Shown here piece by piece: positions 24,869-34,414 of a DNA stretch of 64,000 nt. This DNA comes from Bacteroides sp. OM05-12 (GTDB lineage Bacteria > Bacteroidota > Bacteroidia > Bacteroidales > Bacteroidaceae): assembly GCF_003438995.1 (NCBI RefSeq), contig NZ_QSUN01000002.1:124001-188000 (forward strand), read 5' to 3'. The notes below the pieces were generated by a model. That model did not search any database. It was not told where the DNA came from and saw only the letters and a program-made list of their open reading frames with translations. The translations under genes were made by a program, and so were the position numbers. The first letter of the stretch is position 1. Every line of letters begins with the position of its first letter.

Positions 24869-26101
24869 TTATCCTTTCAACCATCTTTTTAACCTGACCA
24901 TTGCTTCCTGACAGTTGGAGCGTTCTCCGAATGCCGTCAGTCGGAGGTATCCTTCTCCGCTTGGTCCGAATCCTACTCCCGGTGTTCCTACCACGTTTGC
25001 TTCATAGAGCATCTGCTCGAAGAATCTCCAGGAGTTCATACCGCCCGGGGCTTTAACCCATAAGTAAGGGGCATTTTCGCCACCGTATACTTTCAATCCC
25101 ATATTCTCAAGTCCCTCTTTCATGATTCGGGCATTGGTCATATAGTATTTGACTGTTTCTTTCACCTGTTCTTTCCCTTCGGGAGAAAAGACCGCTTCGG
25201 CTCCTCTCTGGGTGATATAGGATGTTCCGTTAAACTTCGTGCACTGACGTCTGTTCCACAAACGGTTAAGAGGAATCCGTTCGCCTGTCAGCGTGGCGGC
25301 CGTCACTTCTTTCGGTACTACTGTGTATCCGCATCTTACTCCGGTAAATCCGGCTGTCTTGGAGAAACTGCGGAATTCTATCGCGCATTTCTTAGCCCCT
25401 TTTATCTCATAGATCGAATGAGGAATATCCGGATTCTGTATGTAAGCCTCGTATGCTGCATCATATAATATAAGGGTGTCATTTGCCAAAGCGTAGTTCA
25501 CCCATTTCTTTAACTCCTGTTTGCTGAGCACCGTACCCGTCGGGTTGTTGGGGTAGCAAAGGTAGAGGATGTCGATTCTTCTGTCGGGGATTTCCGGCAC
25601 GAAGTCGTTCTCCTCCAGACAAGGTAGGTAAACGACATTGCTCCAACGTCCGTCTTCCAATACGCCTGCCCGTCCGCACATCACGTTCGAGTCGATATAA
25701 ACCGGATAGATAGGGTCGGTAACTCCGATACTGTTGTCGTGACGAAGTATGTCGCCTATATTTCCCGTATCGCTTTTAGCTCCGTCATTGATAAATACCT
25801 CGCTTGTATCCAACTGGATGCCTCTTGGTGCAAAATCGTTCTTTATGATTGCTTCGGCAAGGAAAGAATATCCCTGTTCCGGACCATAACCGTGAAAAGT
25901 CTCTTTGCCCGCCAATTCATTGACCGCCTTGTGCATTGCTTCGATGCAGGCATTGGGCAGTGGTTGGGTCACATCCCCGATTCCTAAGCTGATGATTTCC
26001 GTCCTCGGATGGGTAACTTTAAACGTATTTACTTTCTTTGCAATGTCGGAAAACAAATAATTGTTCGGTAACTTTAAAAAATGCTCATTAACTAATGCCA
26101 T
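24869..26101 (-). CDS. dapL: LL-diaminopimelate aminotransferase
   Basis: PLP class I/II aminotransferase of 410 residues that makes LL-diaminopimelate directly from tetrahydrodipicolinate, bypassing the succinylated or acetylated route. N-terminus MALVNEHFLKLPNNYLF, then LGIGDVTQPLP, the PNNPTG motif, ILYDAAYEAYI, and the PLP lysine in FRSFSKTAGFTGVRCGY are all typical of DapL. The frame is open for 83 codons upstream, but that stretch is the out-of-frame 3' part of dapF, so the start at 26101 is firm. It lies 35 bp after dapF. Confidence 0.96.
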   Translation of the reverse strand: MALVNEHFLKLPNNYLFSDIAKKVNTFKVTHPRTEIISLGIGDVTQPLPNACIEAMHKAVNELAGKETFHGYGPEQGYSFLAEAIIKNDFAPRGIQLDTSEVFINDGAKSDTGNIGDILRHDNSIGVTDPIYPVYIDSNVMCGRAGVLEDGRWSNVVYLPCLEENDFVPEIPDRRIDILYLCYPNNPTGTVLSKQELKKWVNYALANDTLILYDAAYEAYIQNPDIPHSIYEIKGAKKCAIEFRSFSKTAGFTGVRCGYTVVPKEVTAATLTGERIPLNRLWNRRQCTKFNGTSYITQRGAEAVFSPEGKEQVKETVKYYMTNARIMKEGLENMGLKVYGGENAPYLWVKAPGGMNSWRFFEQMLYEANVVGTPGVGFGPSGEGYLRLTAFGERSNCQEAMVRLKRWLKG

Positions 26102-26136
26102 ACGATTTATTGTTTTAAGTTTGTTGGTTTCCTGAT

Positions 26137-26949
26137 TTATTCTTCCAGCTCGATCTTCCCGTCGAATACTTTGACGGCGTCTCCCGTCATGAATACTCTG
26201 CCGGTATCGGCATCCCAATGAATTTCCAAAACACCTCCGTCCATCTTTACCGCAACCTCTCGTCCGGTTCTTCCTGTTAATGAGGCGGCTACGGCTGTGG
26301 CACATGCTCCTGTGCCACATGCCTGTGTGATGCCCGAACCTCGTTCCCAAACCCGCATCCGTATATTTTCGTTATCGATCACCTGTGCAAATTCTACGTT
26401 TGTACGGTTGGGGAATAATGGATGGTTCTCCAATAGAGGACCTATCTGTGTTAAGTCTAGTGTTTCTACATCGTCGGTAAATATAACCAAATGCGGATTG
26501 CCCATCGAAATGACGCTACCTTTGTAAGTGGCATTCCCGACGGTAATCGGTTGGGAGTATTCTATTTCGGGAGTTCCCATATCTACCGTAACTTTCTCTA
26601 CTTTATCATTTTTGATATGAAGTCTTAATACCTTTATGCCCGATAGGGTGTCGAGTGTTATCTCGGTTTTGTCAGTCAGTTTATTATCATAGATATATTT
26701 GCCGATGCATCTCGATGCATTTCCGCACATCATGGCTTCCGAACCGTCTGCATTGAAAATCCGCATGCTAAAGTCCGCTTTGTCGGAATTTCCGATGAGT
26801 ACCAACCCGTCAGAACCTATCCCGGTGTGATAAGCGCTCCATCTTCTCGATATCTCTTCCGGATTGTTTAACTTATGTGATAGGGTATTGACGTAGATAT
26901 AATCATTGCCGGCTCCCTGCATCTTTGTGAACTTTATGGTTGCTGCCAT
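26137..26949 (-). CDS. dapF: Diaminopimelate epimerase
   Basis: Interconverts LL- and meso-diaminopimelate for peptidoglycan and lysine. It is 270 residues, PLP-independent, with the two catalytic cysteines in [13 protein letters not shown] (near residue 74) and [15 protein letters not shown] (near residue 215), and the N-terminal [12 protein letters not shown]. It is first in a dapF-dapL operon with its own promoter. Confidence 0.96.
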   Translation of the reverse strand: MAATIKFTKMQGAGNDYIYVNTLSHKLNNPEEISRRWSAYHTGIGSDGLVLIGNSDKADFSMRIFNADGSEAMMCGNASRCIGKYIYDNKLTDKTEITLDTLSGIKVLRLHIKNDKVEKVTVDMGTPEIEYSQPITVGNATYKGSVISMGNPHLVIFTDDVETLDLTQIGPLLENHPLFPNRTNVEFAQVIDNENIRMRVWERGSGITQACGTGACATAVAASLTGRTGREVAVKMDGGVLEIHWDADTGRVFMTGDAVKVFDGKIELEE

Positions 26950-26998
26950 TTTGATTTATATGATTGTTGTCTTCGTTTCTTTTTGTCTTATTTTTCTG

Positions 26999-27029
26999 CA
27001 AATATATATCTTTTTGTCTGTATATACAA
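26999..27029 (-). promoter_or_regulatory. Promoter of dapF-dapL
   Basis: On the minus strand, TTG (27029-27027), a 20-base spacer and TATATTTG (27006-26999) match the Bacteroidota consensus, about 50 bp upstream of the dapF start. Confidence 0.7.
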
Positions 27030-27192
27030 GATTAGTGCTATCATAATTCTTTAAAATAATGAATAGACTTTCAATTCGTTATATTTTTGCTTTGTATTGT
27101 AATAGATTGATAGATTAACTATACTTATTACTTTGTTAATGATAGATGCTCGATTGACGATTATTGAAATATTCACTTATTATGCAGTTTGA

Positions 27193-27275
27193 TCGACCGT
27201 ATGTTCGTGCATAGAGGACCGTATGTTTGTGAATGGAGGACCGTATGTTCGTGATCAATCGACCGTATGTTGGGA
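27193..27275 (+). repeat. Four direct half-sites at 22-bp spacing (family B array)
   Basis: The 15-mer GACCGTATGTTCGTG or a close variant starts at 27195, 27217, 27239 and 27261, exactly 22 bp apart, with unrelated 7-bp spacers. The core is the half-site of the family B palindromes. It lies in the 498-bp divergent gap between dapF and the exopolysaccharide operon, about 130 bp upstream of the latter's -7 box. Apart from this array and the two promoters, I see only AT-rich sequence in the gap. Confidence 0.8.
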
Positions 27276-27399
27276 GTTAAACTTCTTCGCCCGAAAAAAA
27301 ACAATAATAGACGCTGCAATATTCCGTTGTGTCCTTCGTTTTCTAATTGACACGATTATTAATTGAAGAAAAAGTATGTAGTAATACGGGGGAAAGTAT

Positions 27400-27407
27400 T
27401 ATCTTTG
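27400..27407 (+). promoter_or_regulatory. -7 box of the exopolysaccharide operon
   Basis: TATCTTTG is an exact TAnnTTTG match, 40 bp before the first gene. A TATG 21 bases upstream is a poor -33 element, which may mean activator dependence. Confidence 0.55.
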
Positions 27408-27447
27408 CGCCCGGTTCTATAAATTTTTATGGTCATAATTAAAAAAT

Positions 27448-29985
27448 ATGCGTAAATTATCTATTTTATTACTTTTTGTATTTTCTTTTGTTCAGGTCTC
27501 TATGGCACAGCGGATGTCTGACGAACAAATTATGCAGTATGTGATTGAAGCACAAGCCAGTGGCATGAGTCAACAGGACATGATGTCCGCCTTGATGAAG
27601 AAAGGTGTGACGGTAGAACAGTTGAAGAATTTACAAAGCAAATATTCAAAATCAAGTCAGGGAGCTTCCTCCAAGGGGGTGATCAGTGGAATGCTGAATA
27701 ACCCAGAACGTATGCGTGAAACAACGGACGATCCCGAAGAACGCATGATAAAAGGTGAAAAAAGCAAAGGCTCTTTGAAAGCTTCCGGCAAATCATCCGG
27801 GATGGGAGGAGGAATGTCTACCATGAGAGGGATGTCTTCTATGTCTGCCATGGGAGGTTTCTCTACGATGGATGAAGATGGTATGTATCCGTATGATGAG
27901 GATATGTACATGATGATGTTTCCGAAAGATAGAACCACTGAGGTTTTCGGACGCGACTTGTTTAATAATAAGAAACTTACGTTTGAACCGAATTTAAATA
28001 TCGCCACTCCGGAGAACTATCGCTTGGGTCCGGGTGATGAAGTGCTGATAGACATTTGGGGAGGTTCGCAAACCACTATTTGCGAGACGATTTCACCGGA
28101 TGGAAATATCCAGATAGAAAATTACGGTCCGCTTTATCTGAACGGGATGACCGTGAAAGAGGCGAATGATTATGCCACTTCGGAACTGAGCAAGATATAT
28201 GCCGGTATAGTAAACAATACTTCCCGGATAAAGCTGACGCTGGGGCAGATACGTTCCATACAAGTCAATGTGATGGGAGAGGTAAAAGTGCCGGGTTCCT
28301 ATACCTTGTCTTCGTTGGCCTCCGTATTCCATGCATTGTATATGGCGGGAGGAGTAAGTGATATAGGTACGCTGCGTGCGGTAAAAGTATATAGAGACAA
28401 CAAGCTGGTATCTACCATAGATATATATGATTATATCATAAATGGTGTGATGAAAGACAATATCCGCTTGATGGATGGCGACGTAATCGTGGTAGGACCT
28501 TATGACAGTGTGGTAAAAGTAGCCGGAAAGGTGAAACGCCCGATGTTCTATGAAATGAAAAACTCTGAAAGCGTGGCTACCCTGTTGAAGTATGCAGGTG
28601 GATTTACCGGTGACGCTTATTCAAAAAATATCCGTTTGATTCGTAAGAGCGGACGTGAACATCAGATATATAATGTAGAAGAGTTCGATTTCAACCTGTT
28701 CAAGGTAATGGATGGCGACTCTGTATTCGTAGATTCCGTGTTGACCCGTTTTGCCAATATGGTGGAAGTGAAAGGAGCTGTATATCGTCCCGGTATGTAT
28801 CAGATGGGAGGCAGCATCAACACTGTAAAAGAATTGATAGAGAAAGCGGAAGGCATCCGTGGAGACGCATTCTTGAATCGTGCCGTATTGCATCGCAGAA
28901 AGGAAGACCTTACTTTAGAAGTGATTTCATTGGATGTGAATGGTTTGCTGAACGGCACTACTCCGGATATCGCTTTGCGTAAAGATGATGTGTTATTCAT
29001 CCCGAGCATCCACGACATGCAGGAAGGCAGAACGCTGACCATCTCCGGTGAAGTAGCAAAACCGGGCGTATTCCCTTATGCAGATAACATCACATTGGAA
29101 GATCTGGTATTGCAGGCAGGAGGTTTGAAAGAAGCGGCATCAACGGTACGTATCGACGTTGCACGCCGTGTCAAAGACCCGAAAGCTACAAAACCGTCCA
29201 ATGAAATAGCACAGACCTTCAGCTTCTCGTTGAAAGACGGATTCGTGGTAGACGGTGAAACAGGTTTTGCACTGGAACCGTTTGATGAAGTATACGTGCG
29301 TCGCAGTCCGGGCTATCAGCAACAGCAGAATGTGGCGATAGAAGGAGAAGTCTTATTTGGCGGAACCTATGCCTTGACAAAGAAGAATCAACGTTTGAGC
29401 GAGTTGGTAGAAAGAGCCGGTGGCTTTACCAAAGAAGCCTATATCAAAGGAGCACGTTTGGAACGTAAGATGACTCCGGAAGAAAAGGTTCGTTTGGAAG
29501 CAGCATTGAAGATGGCGAGAACTCAAGCCGGAAACGAATCAATGTCTGCCGAAACACTTGACTTAGGCGATGTCTATTCAGTTGGTATCGAATTGGAAAA
29601 AGCATTGGACAAACCGGGTAGTGATGCAGATATAGTATTACGTGAAGGAGATAAGTTGGTTGTACCGGAATACAACAATACGGTGAAGATAGGCGGAGCT
29701 GTTATGCATCCGAATACAGTAGCTTATAATCCGGATCAGAAAACAAAATATTACGTAAATATGGCGGGAGGTTATTCCTACCGGGCAAAGAAAAGTCGTG
29801 CGTACGTCATTTATATGAATGGTACGGTAGCCCGTCTGAAAGGAAAGAGCAAGAAAGCTATTCAACCGGGATGTGAAATCATCGTGCCGAGAAAAGCCGG
29901 AAATAAGGCATCACTTGCCGAAATTATAGGAATGGCTTCTACTTCAGCAACTACTTTAGCCGCTTTAGCTGCATTAATAAAATAA
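27448..29985 (+). CDS. Polysaccharide export protein (Wza-like, SLBB domains)
   Basis: Outer-membrane export channel protein of 845 residues. A signal peptide (1-20, ending VSMAQ) is followed by a Met/Gly-rich linker (about 100-150), then the polysaccharide export/SLBB core (YRLGPGDEVLIDIWGG near residue 191). Repeated SLBB units follow (VMGEVKVPGSYTLSSL, VAGKVKRPMFYEM, ISGEVAKPGVFPYADN, IEGEVLFGGTYALTKK, IGGAVMHPNTVAYNPD). It is about twice the length of E. coli Wza because of the extra SLBB repeats, as is normal in Bacteroidota. First gene of the operon; the chain-length gene follows after 9 bp. Confidence 0.9.
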   Translation: MRKLSILLLFVFSFVQVSMAQRMSDEQIMQYVIEAQASGMSQQDMMSALMKKGVTVEQLKNLQSKYSKSSQGASSKGVISGMLNNPERMRETTDDPEERMIKGEKSKGSLKASGKSSGMGGGMSTMRGMSSMSAMGGFSTMDEDGMYPYDEDMYMMMFPKDRTTEVFGRDLFNNKKLTFEPNLNIATPENYRLGPGDEVLIDIWGGSQTTICETISPDGNIQIENYGPLYLNGMTVKEANDYATSELSKIYAGIVNNTSRIKLTLGQIRSIQVNVMGEVKVPGSYTLSSLASVFHALYMAGGVSDIGTLRAVKVYRDNKLVSTIDIYDYIINGVMKDNIRLMDGDVIVVGPYDSVVKVAGKVKRPMFYEMKNSESVATLLKYAGGFTGDAYSKNIRLIRKSGREHQIYNVEEFDFNLFKVMDGDSVFVDSVLTRFANMVEVKGAVYRPGMYQMGGSINTVKELIEKAEGIRGDAFLNRAVLHRRKEDLTLEVISLDVNGLLNGTTPDIALRKDDVLFIPSIHDMQEGRTLTISGEVAKPGVFPYADNITLEDLVLQAGGLKEAASTVRIDVARRVKDPKATKPSNEIAQTFSFSLKDGFVVDGETGFALEPFDEVYVRRSPGYQQQQNVAIEGEVLFGGTYALTKKNQRLSELVERAGGFTKEAYIKGARLERKMTPEEKVRLEAALKMARTQAGNESMSAETLDLGDVYSVGIELEKALDKPGSDADIVLREGDKLVVPEYNNTVKIGGAVMHPNTVAYNPDQKTKYYVNMAGGYSYRAKKSRAYVIYMNGTVARLKGKSKKAIQPGCEIIVPRKAGNKASLAEIIGMASTSATTLAALAALIK

Positions 29986-29994
29986 TACACTGAT

Positions 29995-31077
29995 ATGAGC
30001 GAAGAACAAGATAAAAAACAAGTCCAGGAAATTGATTTGATAGAAGTAGCCCGTAAAATATGGGCAAAGCGTAAACTGGTATTTAAAAACTGCTGTATAG
30101 CTGCGGTTGTCGGAGTGATCGTTGCTTTTAGTATTCCGAAAGAATACGAAACCAAAGTAACTTTGGCACCGGAAATAGCTTCTGGGAAAAATGGTTTAAG
30201 CGGAAGCTTAGGTTCTTTGGCTTCCTTGGCAGGTATTAATTTAGGTAATATGACAAGTGAGGATGCCATTTCCCCGGAATTATATCCTGATATTTTAAAG
30301 TCGACCCCTTTTCTGGTTGAGTTATTTAATGTGCAAGTTGAGACAAAAAAAGGAGACTTAAAAACTACGCTCTATGATTATATGGACGAACACCAGAAGA
30401 GCCCTTGGTTTGGTTATGTTATATCGGCTCCTTTTGATGCATTGGGATGGGTAGTGTCTTTGTTTAAAGACGATCCGGAAGATGCTGATTCTGCAAATGT
30501 TGATTATTTTGATTTGACATTGAAACAGGCAAAAATAGCAAAATCAATACAGAAAAGTATCATTGCATCAGTTGATAAGAAATCAGGTGTAATAACGCTT
30601 AAAATATATATGCAAGATCCTTTGATTTCTGCGGCTTTGGCTGATACGGTAAAAGACAAATTGCAGCAATATATAATTAATTATCGTACAAATAAGGCGC
30701 GGAAAGATTTGCTCTTTACAGAAAAAATGTATGAAGAAGCATTGCAAAATTATATTAAAGCTCAGCAGGCGTATGCTACGCATATGGATGGAAATTTAAA
30801 TGTGGTATTAGAACGTTTTAAAACTGAAGAAGAAAGATTGGGAAATGAAGTTAAATTGGCGTATCAGGTATATGGACAAGTAGCCCAACAATTGCAATTA
30901 GCAAAAGCGAAAGTTCAAGAACAGACCCCTGTTTATACTGTAGTACAACCTGCTGTTATTTCTTTGAAAGCTGCTTCTCCCAGGAAAATATTTATATTGA
31001 TCGTTTTTATGTTTTTGGCAGGCTTTGGAACAATAGGATGGATTTTTATGAAAGATATTTTTTATCAAAAAATCTAA
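29995..31077 (+). CDS. Wzz-type polysaccharide chain-length determinant
   Basis: A 360-residue inner-membrane protein with the Wzz layout: N-terminal cytoplasmic stretch with IDLIEVARKIWAKRKLV, first transmembrane helix near 35-52, a long periplasmic domain with coiled-coil (about 215-300), the PVYTVVQPAVISLKAASPRK proline-rich segment and a second transmembrane helix near 330-350. It lacks the cytoplasmic tyrosine kinase domain of Wzc-type proteins, and no kinase gene is seen in the operon. It should set the modal length of the polymer made by the Wzy protein. Confidence 0.9.
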   Translation: MSEEQDKKQVQEIDLIEVARKIWAKRKLVFKNCCIAAVVGVIVAFSIPKEYETKVTLAPEIASGKNGLSGSLGSLASLAGINLGNMTSEDAISPELYPDILKSTPFLVELFNVQVETKKGDLKTTLYDYMDEHQKSPWFGYVISAPFDALGWVVSLFKDDPEDADSANVDYFDLTLKQAKIAKSIQKSIIASVDKKSGVITLKIYMQDPLISAALADTVKDKLQQYIINYRTNKARKDLLFTEKMYEEALQNYIKAQQAYATHMDGNLNVVLERFKTEEERLGNEVKLAYQVYGQVAQQLQLAKAKVQEQTPVYTVVQPAVISLKAASPRKIFILIVFMFLAGFGTIGWIFMKDIFYQKI

Positions 31078-31089
31078 TTTATTTATTAT

Positions 31090-32349
31090 ATGCGATTTAA
31101 GGAACAGGTTACAAATAATAGGTCTATAATTGAAAGCTTTCTATCTTTGTCAATATTGAATGGACTGAATTTGTTATTGCCACTTGTAACTCTTCCTTAT
31201 TTGTTGAGAGTCATAGGACCGGAGAAATATGGAATATATTCTTTTGTCTATGTAATAATTCAATATTTATTATTGTTGAGCAGCTATGGATTTAATTTCT
31301 CTGCAACGAAACAAGTTTCTCAATATAGAGATAATATAAATGAAGTAAGTCGGATATACATTGGAGTGATCACTGCTCGCTTATTGTTGACATTTATAGG
31401 ATTGATACTTTTTTCGTTGATTTCTTTTTATGTGTTGAAATCCAAAGAGGAATTTAATGTTTTTGAAATGGGGGTCGGAATAGTTTTAGGTGATATATTT
31501 ATACCAGTTTGGCTATTCCAAGGAATGGAAAAGATGCGTTATCTGACTTTGGTAAATGTGATTTCTAAAATTGTATTTACAATTTTGATATTCTTTGTCA
31601 TTATAAGTCCGGAAGATTATAAGTATATAATCCTTTTGAATTCTCTAGGATATGTTGCTGCTGGTATTTGCAGTACGATAATAGTGAAACGATTTTTTAA
31701 AATAAATTTCTTTATTCCTTCATGGAATGACATTTGGTTTCAGTTAAGAGATGGCTTTCATGTTTTTGGTTCAACCTTAAGTATGAATTTATATCGTAAT
31801 TCTAATATTTTTATATTAGGTTTATTTGCTAATGATGCTTCTGTGGGAATTTATTCGGCAGCAGAGAAATTGATAAAAGCTTTGCAGGGTATTCTTTCAC
31901 CGGTAGCGGAAGCTCTTTTTCCTCATTTAGGGTATAAATTTCAGAAGAATAAGGATGTGAAAGACAGTGTTCGCCAACTGAATCGTTTTATAAGGCCGTA
32001 TGCTGTTTTATTATTTTTCCTTTTTCTTTTAGTATTAATTTTTGCCCCGTTTCTAAGTAATATTTTATTGGGAAAGTCTTTTTTTGATTCGATCCCTTTA
32101 ATACGTATTATGTCGTTGGTAATTGTGGTGGGAGGATTAAATTATGTATTGGGTATTGTGGGACTTATTAATTTGAATAAACAATCCCTTTTTTTTAGGA
32201 ATGTGATTATTTCAGGAGTTATAGGAATATTGGTCATGTTATTTTTAGTACATAGCCTGACTTTTTATGCAGGGGCTATTTCAATGGTTTTATCTGAATT
32301 GATATTATTTATATTATGTACTAGAAGTTTATATTTGATAGGTCGATGA
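31090..32349 (+). CDS. Polysaccharide flippase (Wzx-like)
   Basis: A 419-residue protein with about 12-14 hydrophobic helices. Its N-terminus (SILNGLNLLLPLVTLPYLLRVIGPEKYGIYSF) is typical of the RfbX/oligosaccharide flippase branch of the MATE-like superfamily. It would translocate the lipid-linked repeat unit across the inner membrane. It is very AT-rich compared with flanking operon ends and overlaps the next gene by 4 bp. Confidence 0.9.
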   Translation: MRFKEQVTNNRSIIESFLSLSILNGLNLLLPLVTLPYLLRVIGPEKYGIYSFVYVIIQYLLLLSSYGFNFSATKQVSQYRDNINEVSRIYIGVITARLLLTFIGLILFSLISFYVLKSKEEFNVFEMGVGIVLGDIFIPVWLFQGMEKMRYLTLVNVISKIVFTILIFFVIISPEDYKYIILLNSLGYVAAGICSTIIVKRFFKINFFIPSWNDIWFQLRDGFHVFGSTLSMNLYRNSNIFILGLFANDASVGIYSAAEKLIKALQGILSPVAEALFPHLGYKFQKNKDVKDSVRQLNRFIRPYAVLLFFLFLLVLIFAPFLSNILLGKSFFDSIPLIRIMSLVIVVGGLNYVLGIVGLINLNKQSLFFRNVIISGVIGILVMLFLVHSLTFYAGAISMVLSELILFILCTRSLYLIGR

Positions 32350-33398
32350 AAGAGAAAAAAAGGAGGATATTAGTCTTGGGCTATTTTGGTTATCAAAATA
32401 ATCAGCTGGATGGTCAAACAATAAAAACAAGGAATGTATATGAATTATTGGAACTATATGGTTCCGATAATTTTTTATTGTCTCATTTTGATACACAAGA
32501 TTTTCAATATAATAAGAGCTCTCTTCTTAGGATGTTGAAATTATTAATGAACTGTGATTCCTTGGTTTATTTACCGGCTCAAAATAACTTAACTTATATT
32601 TTCCCCTTCATTTATGTGTTATCGCTGGTAAAGAGATTTGATATTTTGTATATTGTAATAGGAGGTTGGTTATCGTCTTATTTAAAGAATAAAAGAATTC
32701 ATCGTTATATGTTATCTCATATAAAAGGGATATTTTTAGAGAATAGCTCTGTTTACAAGGAGATGAAAGAACGTTATTCATTACAAAATGTATATATATC
32801 CCCTAATTTCAGGATACACAGTTTTGCACCTTTGATATCTTCCAATCAAAATCAATTTAGGGTTGTGTTCATGTCACGAATAATGTTGGAAAAAGGAATA
32901 GATACTGTATTTCTTTTAGCAAGAAAACTTTCTGAAAAATATATGGAAGGACAAGTCATAATCGATTTCTATGGACAAATAGCAGAGAAGGACAAAATAT
33001 ATTTTGAAGAACAAGTTCGTGAAAACTCTATAATTTCCTATAAAGGAGAGTTGGCTCCGGCTGAAATATATCAAACCTTAACTACCTATGATTTACTTAT
33101 ATTACCGACAAAATATATGACGGAAGGTTTCCCCGGTGCTATTTTAGATGCGTATATATCAGGAATTCCAGTAATTGTTTCCAATTGGAATAATAGTAGA
33201 GAATATGTAGATAATGGTAAGACCGGTTATATTTGTGATGTAAATAATGTCAATGAATTCTATGATAAAATTGAATATTTATATATGAATCGTTCTTTAT
33301 TAGAACAAATGAAAGTATTTGCATATGAAAAAAGTAAAGAATTTCATGCAGATAAAATTTGGGAACAGTTAAAATGTTTTTTAATAGAAGAAAAATGA
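32346..33398 (+). CDS. Glycosyltransferase family 4-like protein
   Basis: A 350-residue GT-B-type transferase. The C-terminal domain has RVVFMSRIMLEKGIDTVFLL and the nucleotide-sugar binding region LPTKYMTEGFPGAILDAYISGIPVIVS with the E-x7-E-like spacing relaxed. It probably adds one sugar of the repeat unit; donor and linkage unknown. It overlaps the preceding and following genes by 4 bp each (ATGA). Strongly AT-rich. Confidence 0.85.
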   Translation: MKEKKRRILVLGYFGYQNNQLDGQTIKTRNVYELLELYGSDNFLLSHFDTQDFQYNKSSLLRMLKLLMNCDSLVYLPAQNNLTYIFPFIYVLSLVKRFDILYIVIGGWLSSYLKNKRIHRYMLSHIKGIFLENSSVYKEMKERYSLQNVYISPNFRIHSFAPLISSNQNQFRVVFMSRIMLEKGIDTVFLLARKLSEKYMEGQVIIDFYGQIAEKDKIYFEEQVRENSIISYKGELAPAEIYQTLTTYDLLILPTKYMTEGFPGAILDAYISGIPVIVSNWNNSREYVDNGKTGYICDVNNVNEFYDKIEYLYMNRSLLEQMKVFAYEKSKEFHADKIWEQLKCFLIEEK

Positions 33399-34387
33399 CA
33401 GGCATAATTATACTTAATTGGAATGGTTGGGAGGATACAATTGCATGTTTAAAGTCGTTGTATCAAATAGAAAAAGGTGATTTCTTTATTGTTTTAGTAG
33501 ATAATGGTTCTATTAATGATTCTGTAGATCATTTATCTGCTTGGCTAAAAGATGAAGATAAGAAACATTATATTTTAGGGCAAGGTGAAACATTAGACGT
33601 TAATTTGCAAAATAAAGATTGTATCCTTTATTGTTTGAAGGAAAATTATGGATTTGCTAAAGGAAATAACTATGCAATAGATCTCGCTAGAAAATATTCT
33701 CCGGATTATTTATTATTATTAAATAATGATACAGAGGTTGAAGCTGATTTCCTTTGGCAACTAGAGACTTTTATTCAGGCTAATGAAGAATATAAAGTTT
33801 TGACTCCGATGATTCGTTATTTTTATGATAAGAATAAAATTTGGAATTGTGGAGGTAAATTGATCTTTGGTTTGAGAAAGTATTATTATGGTGATGATTT
33901 AGCTTCATCAATAAAAGAGGAGAATTTCATTCCAATTTCTCTTATAACGGGATGTGCATTTTTCTTTCCAATCGATTTGATTGAGAATGAGAAATTATTT
34001 ACTGAAAAATACTTTTTTGGAGAGGAAGATTTTGATTTTTCTTTACGTATGCAAGAAAGAGGAGTTAAGATGGCCTGTGTGCTTTCTTCTCAGATTTATC
34101 ATAAAGTGGGAGCTTCTACTGCAAAAGTGAATAATTTATCCAAAATTTATATACATTATTTGGATAGATATATGGATGTGAAAGCGCATTTCTCTCCATT
34201 GAAATTTTATATATGGAAAAATATTTATTATGTGTATATCATTTTATTGCTGATAAGAAGAGGATTCTCAATAAAAAAAATAGCTTGTTTTATAAAATTA
34301 TTATCTAAAAATCATAAGATAATGGATGGCGTATCTCAAGAATATTTTTCTTATGTTATCTCTCATAATATAGAAGATATCGAATAG
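33395..34387 (+). CDS. Glycosyltransferase family 2 protein (rhamnosyltransferase-like)
   Basis: A 330-residue GT-A transferase: N-terminus MTGIIILNWNGWEDTIACLKSL, the DxD-like LLLLNNDTEVEADFL near residue 105, and GEEDFDFSLRMQERG near 210, as in WcaA/rhamnosyltransferase-like enzymes. A C-terminal hydrophobic helix (about 280-298) may anchor it. I place the start at the ATG overlapping the previous stop (ATGA), 12 codons inside the longest frame, because the catalytic fold starts right there. Confidence 0.87.
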   Translation: MTGIIILNWNGWEDTIACLKSLYQIEKGDFFIVLVDNGSINDSVDHLSAWLKDEDKKHYILGQGETLDVNLQNKDCILYCLKENYGFAKGNNYAIDLARKYSPDYLLLLNNDTEVEADFLWQLETFIQANEEYKVLTPMIRYFYDKNKIWNCGGKLIFGLRKYYYGDDLASSIKEENFIPISLITGCAFFFPIDLIENEKLFTEKYFFGEEDFDFSLRMQERGVKMACVLSSQIYHKVGASTAKVNNLSKIYIHYLDRYMDVKAHFSPLKFYIWKNIYYVYIILLLIRRGFSIKKIACFIKLLSKNHKIMDGVSQEYFSYVISHNIEDIE

Positions 34388-34414
34388 AGATTCAAATGAG
34401 CTAAAGATTATAAG

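Noticed and set aside
26102..26350. 83-codon N-terminal extension of DapL
   Set aside because: It lies antisense-free but out of frame within dapF on the same strand, with no homology expected; the DapL N-terminus starts at 26101.
27193..27275. Possible short CRISPR-like array
   Set aside because: Repeats are about 15 bp and spacers only 7 bp, far too short for CRISPR, and the repeat occurs elsewhere as a palindrome.
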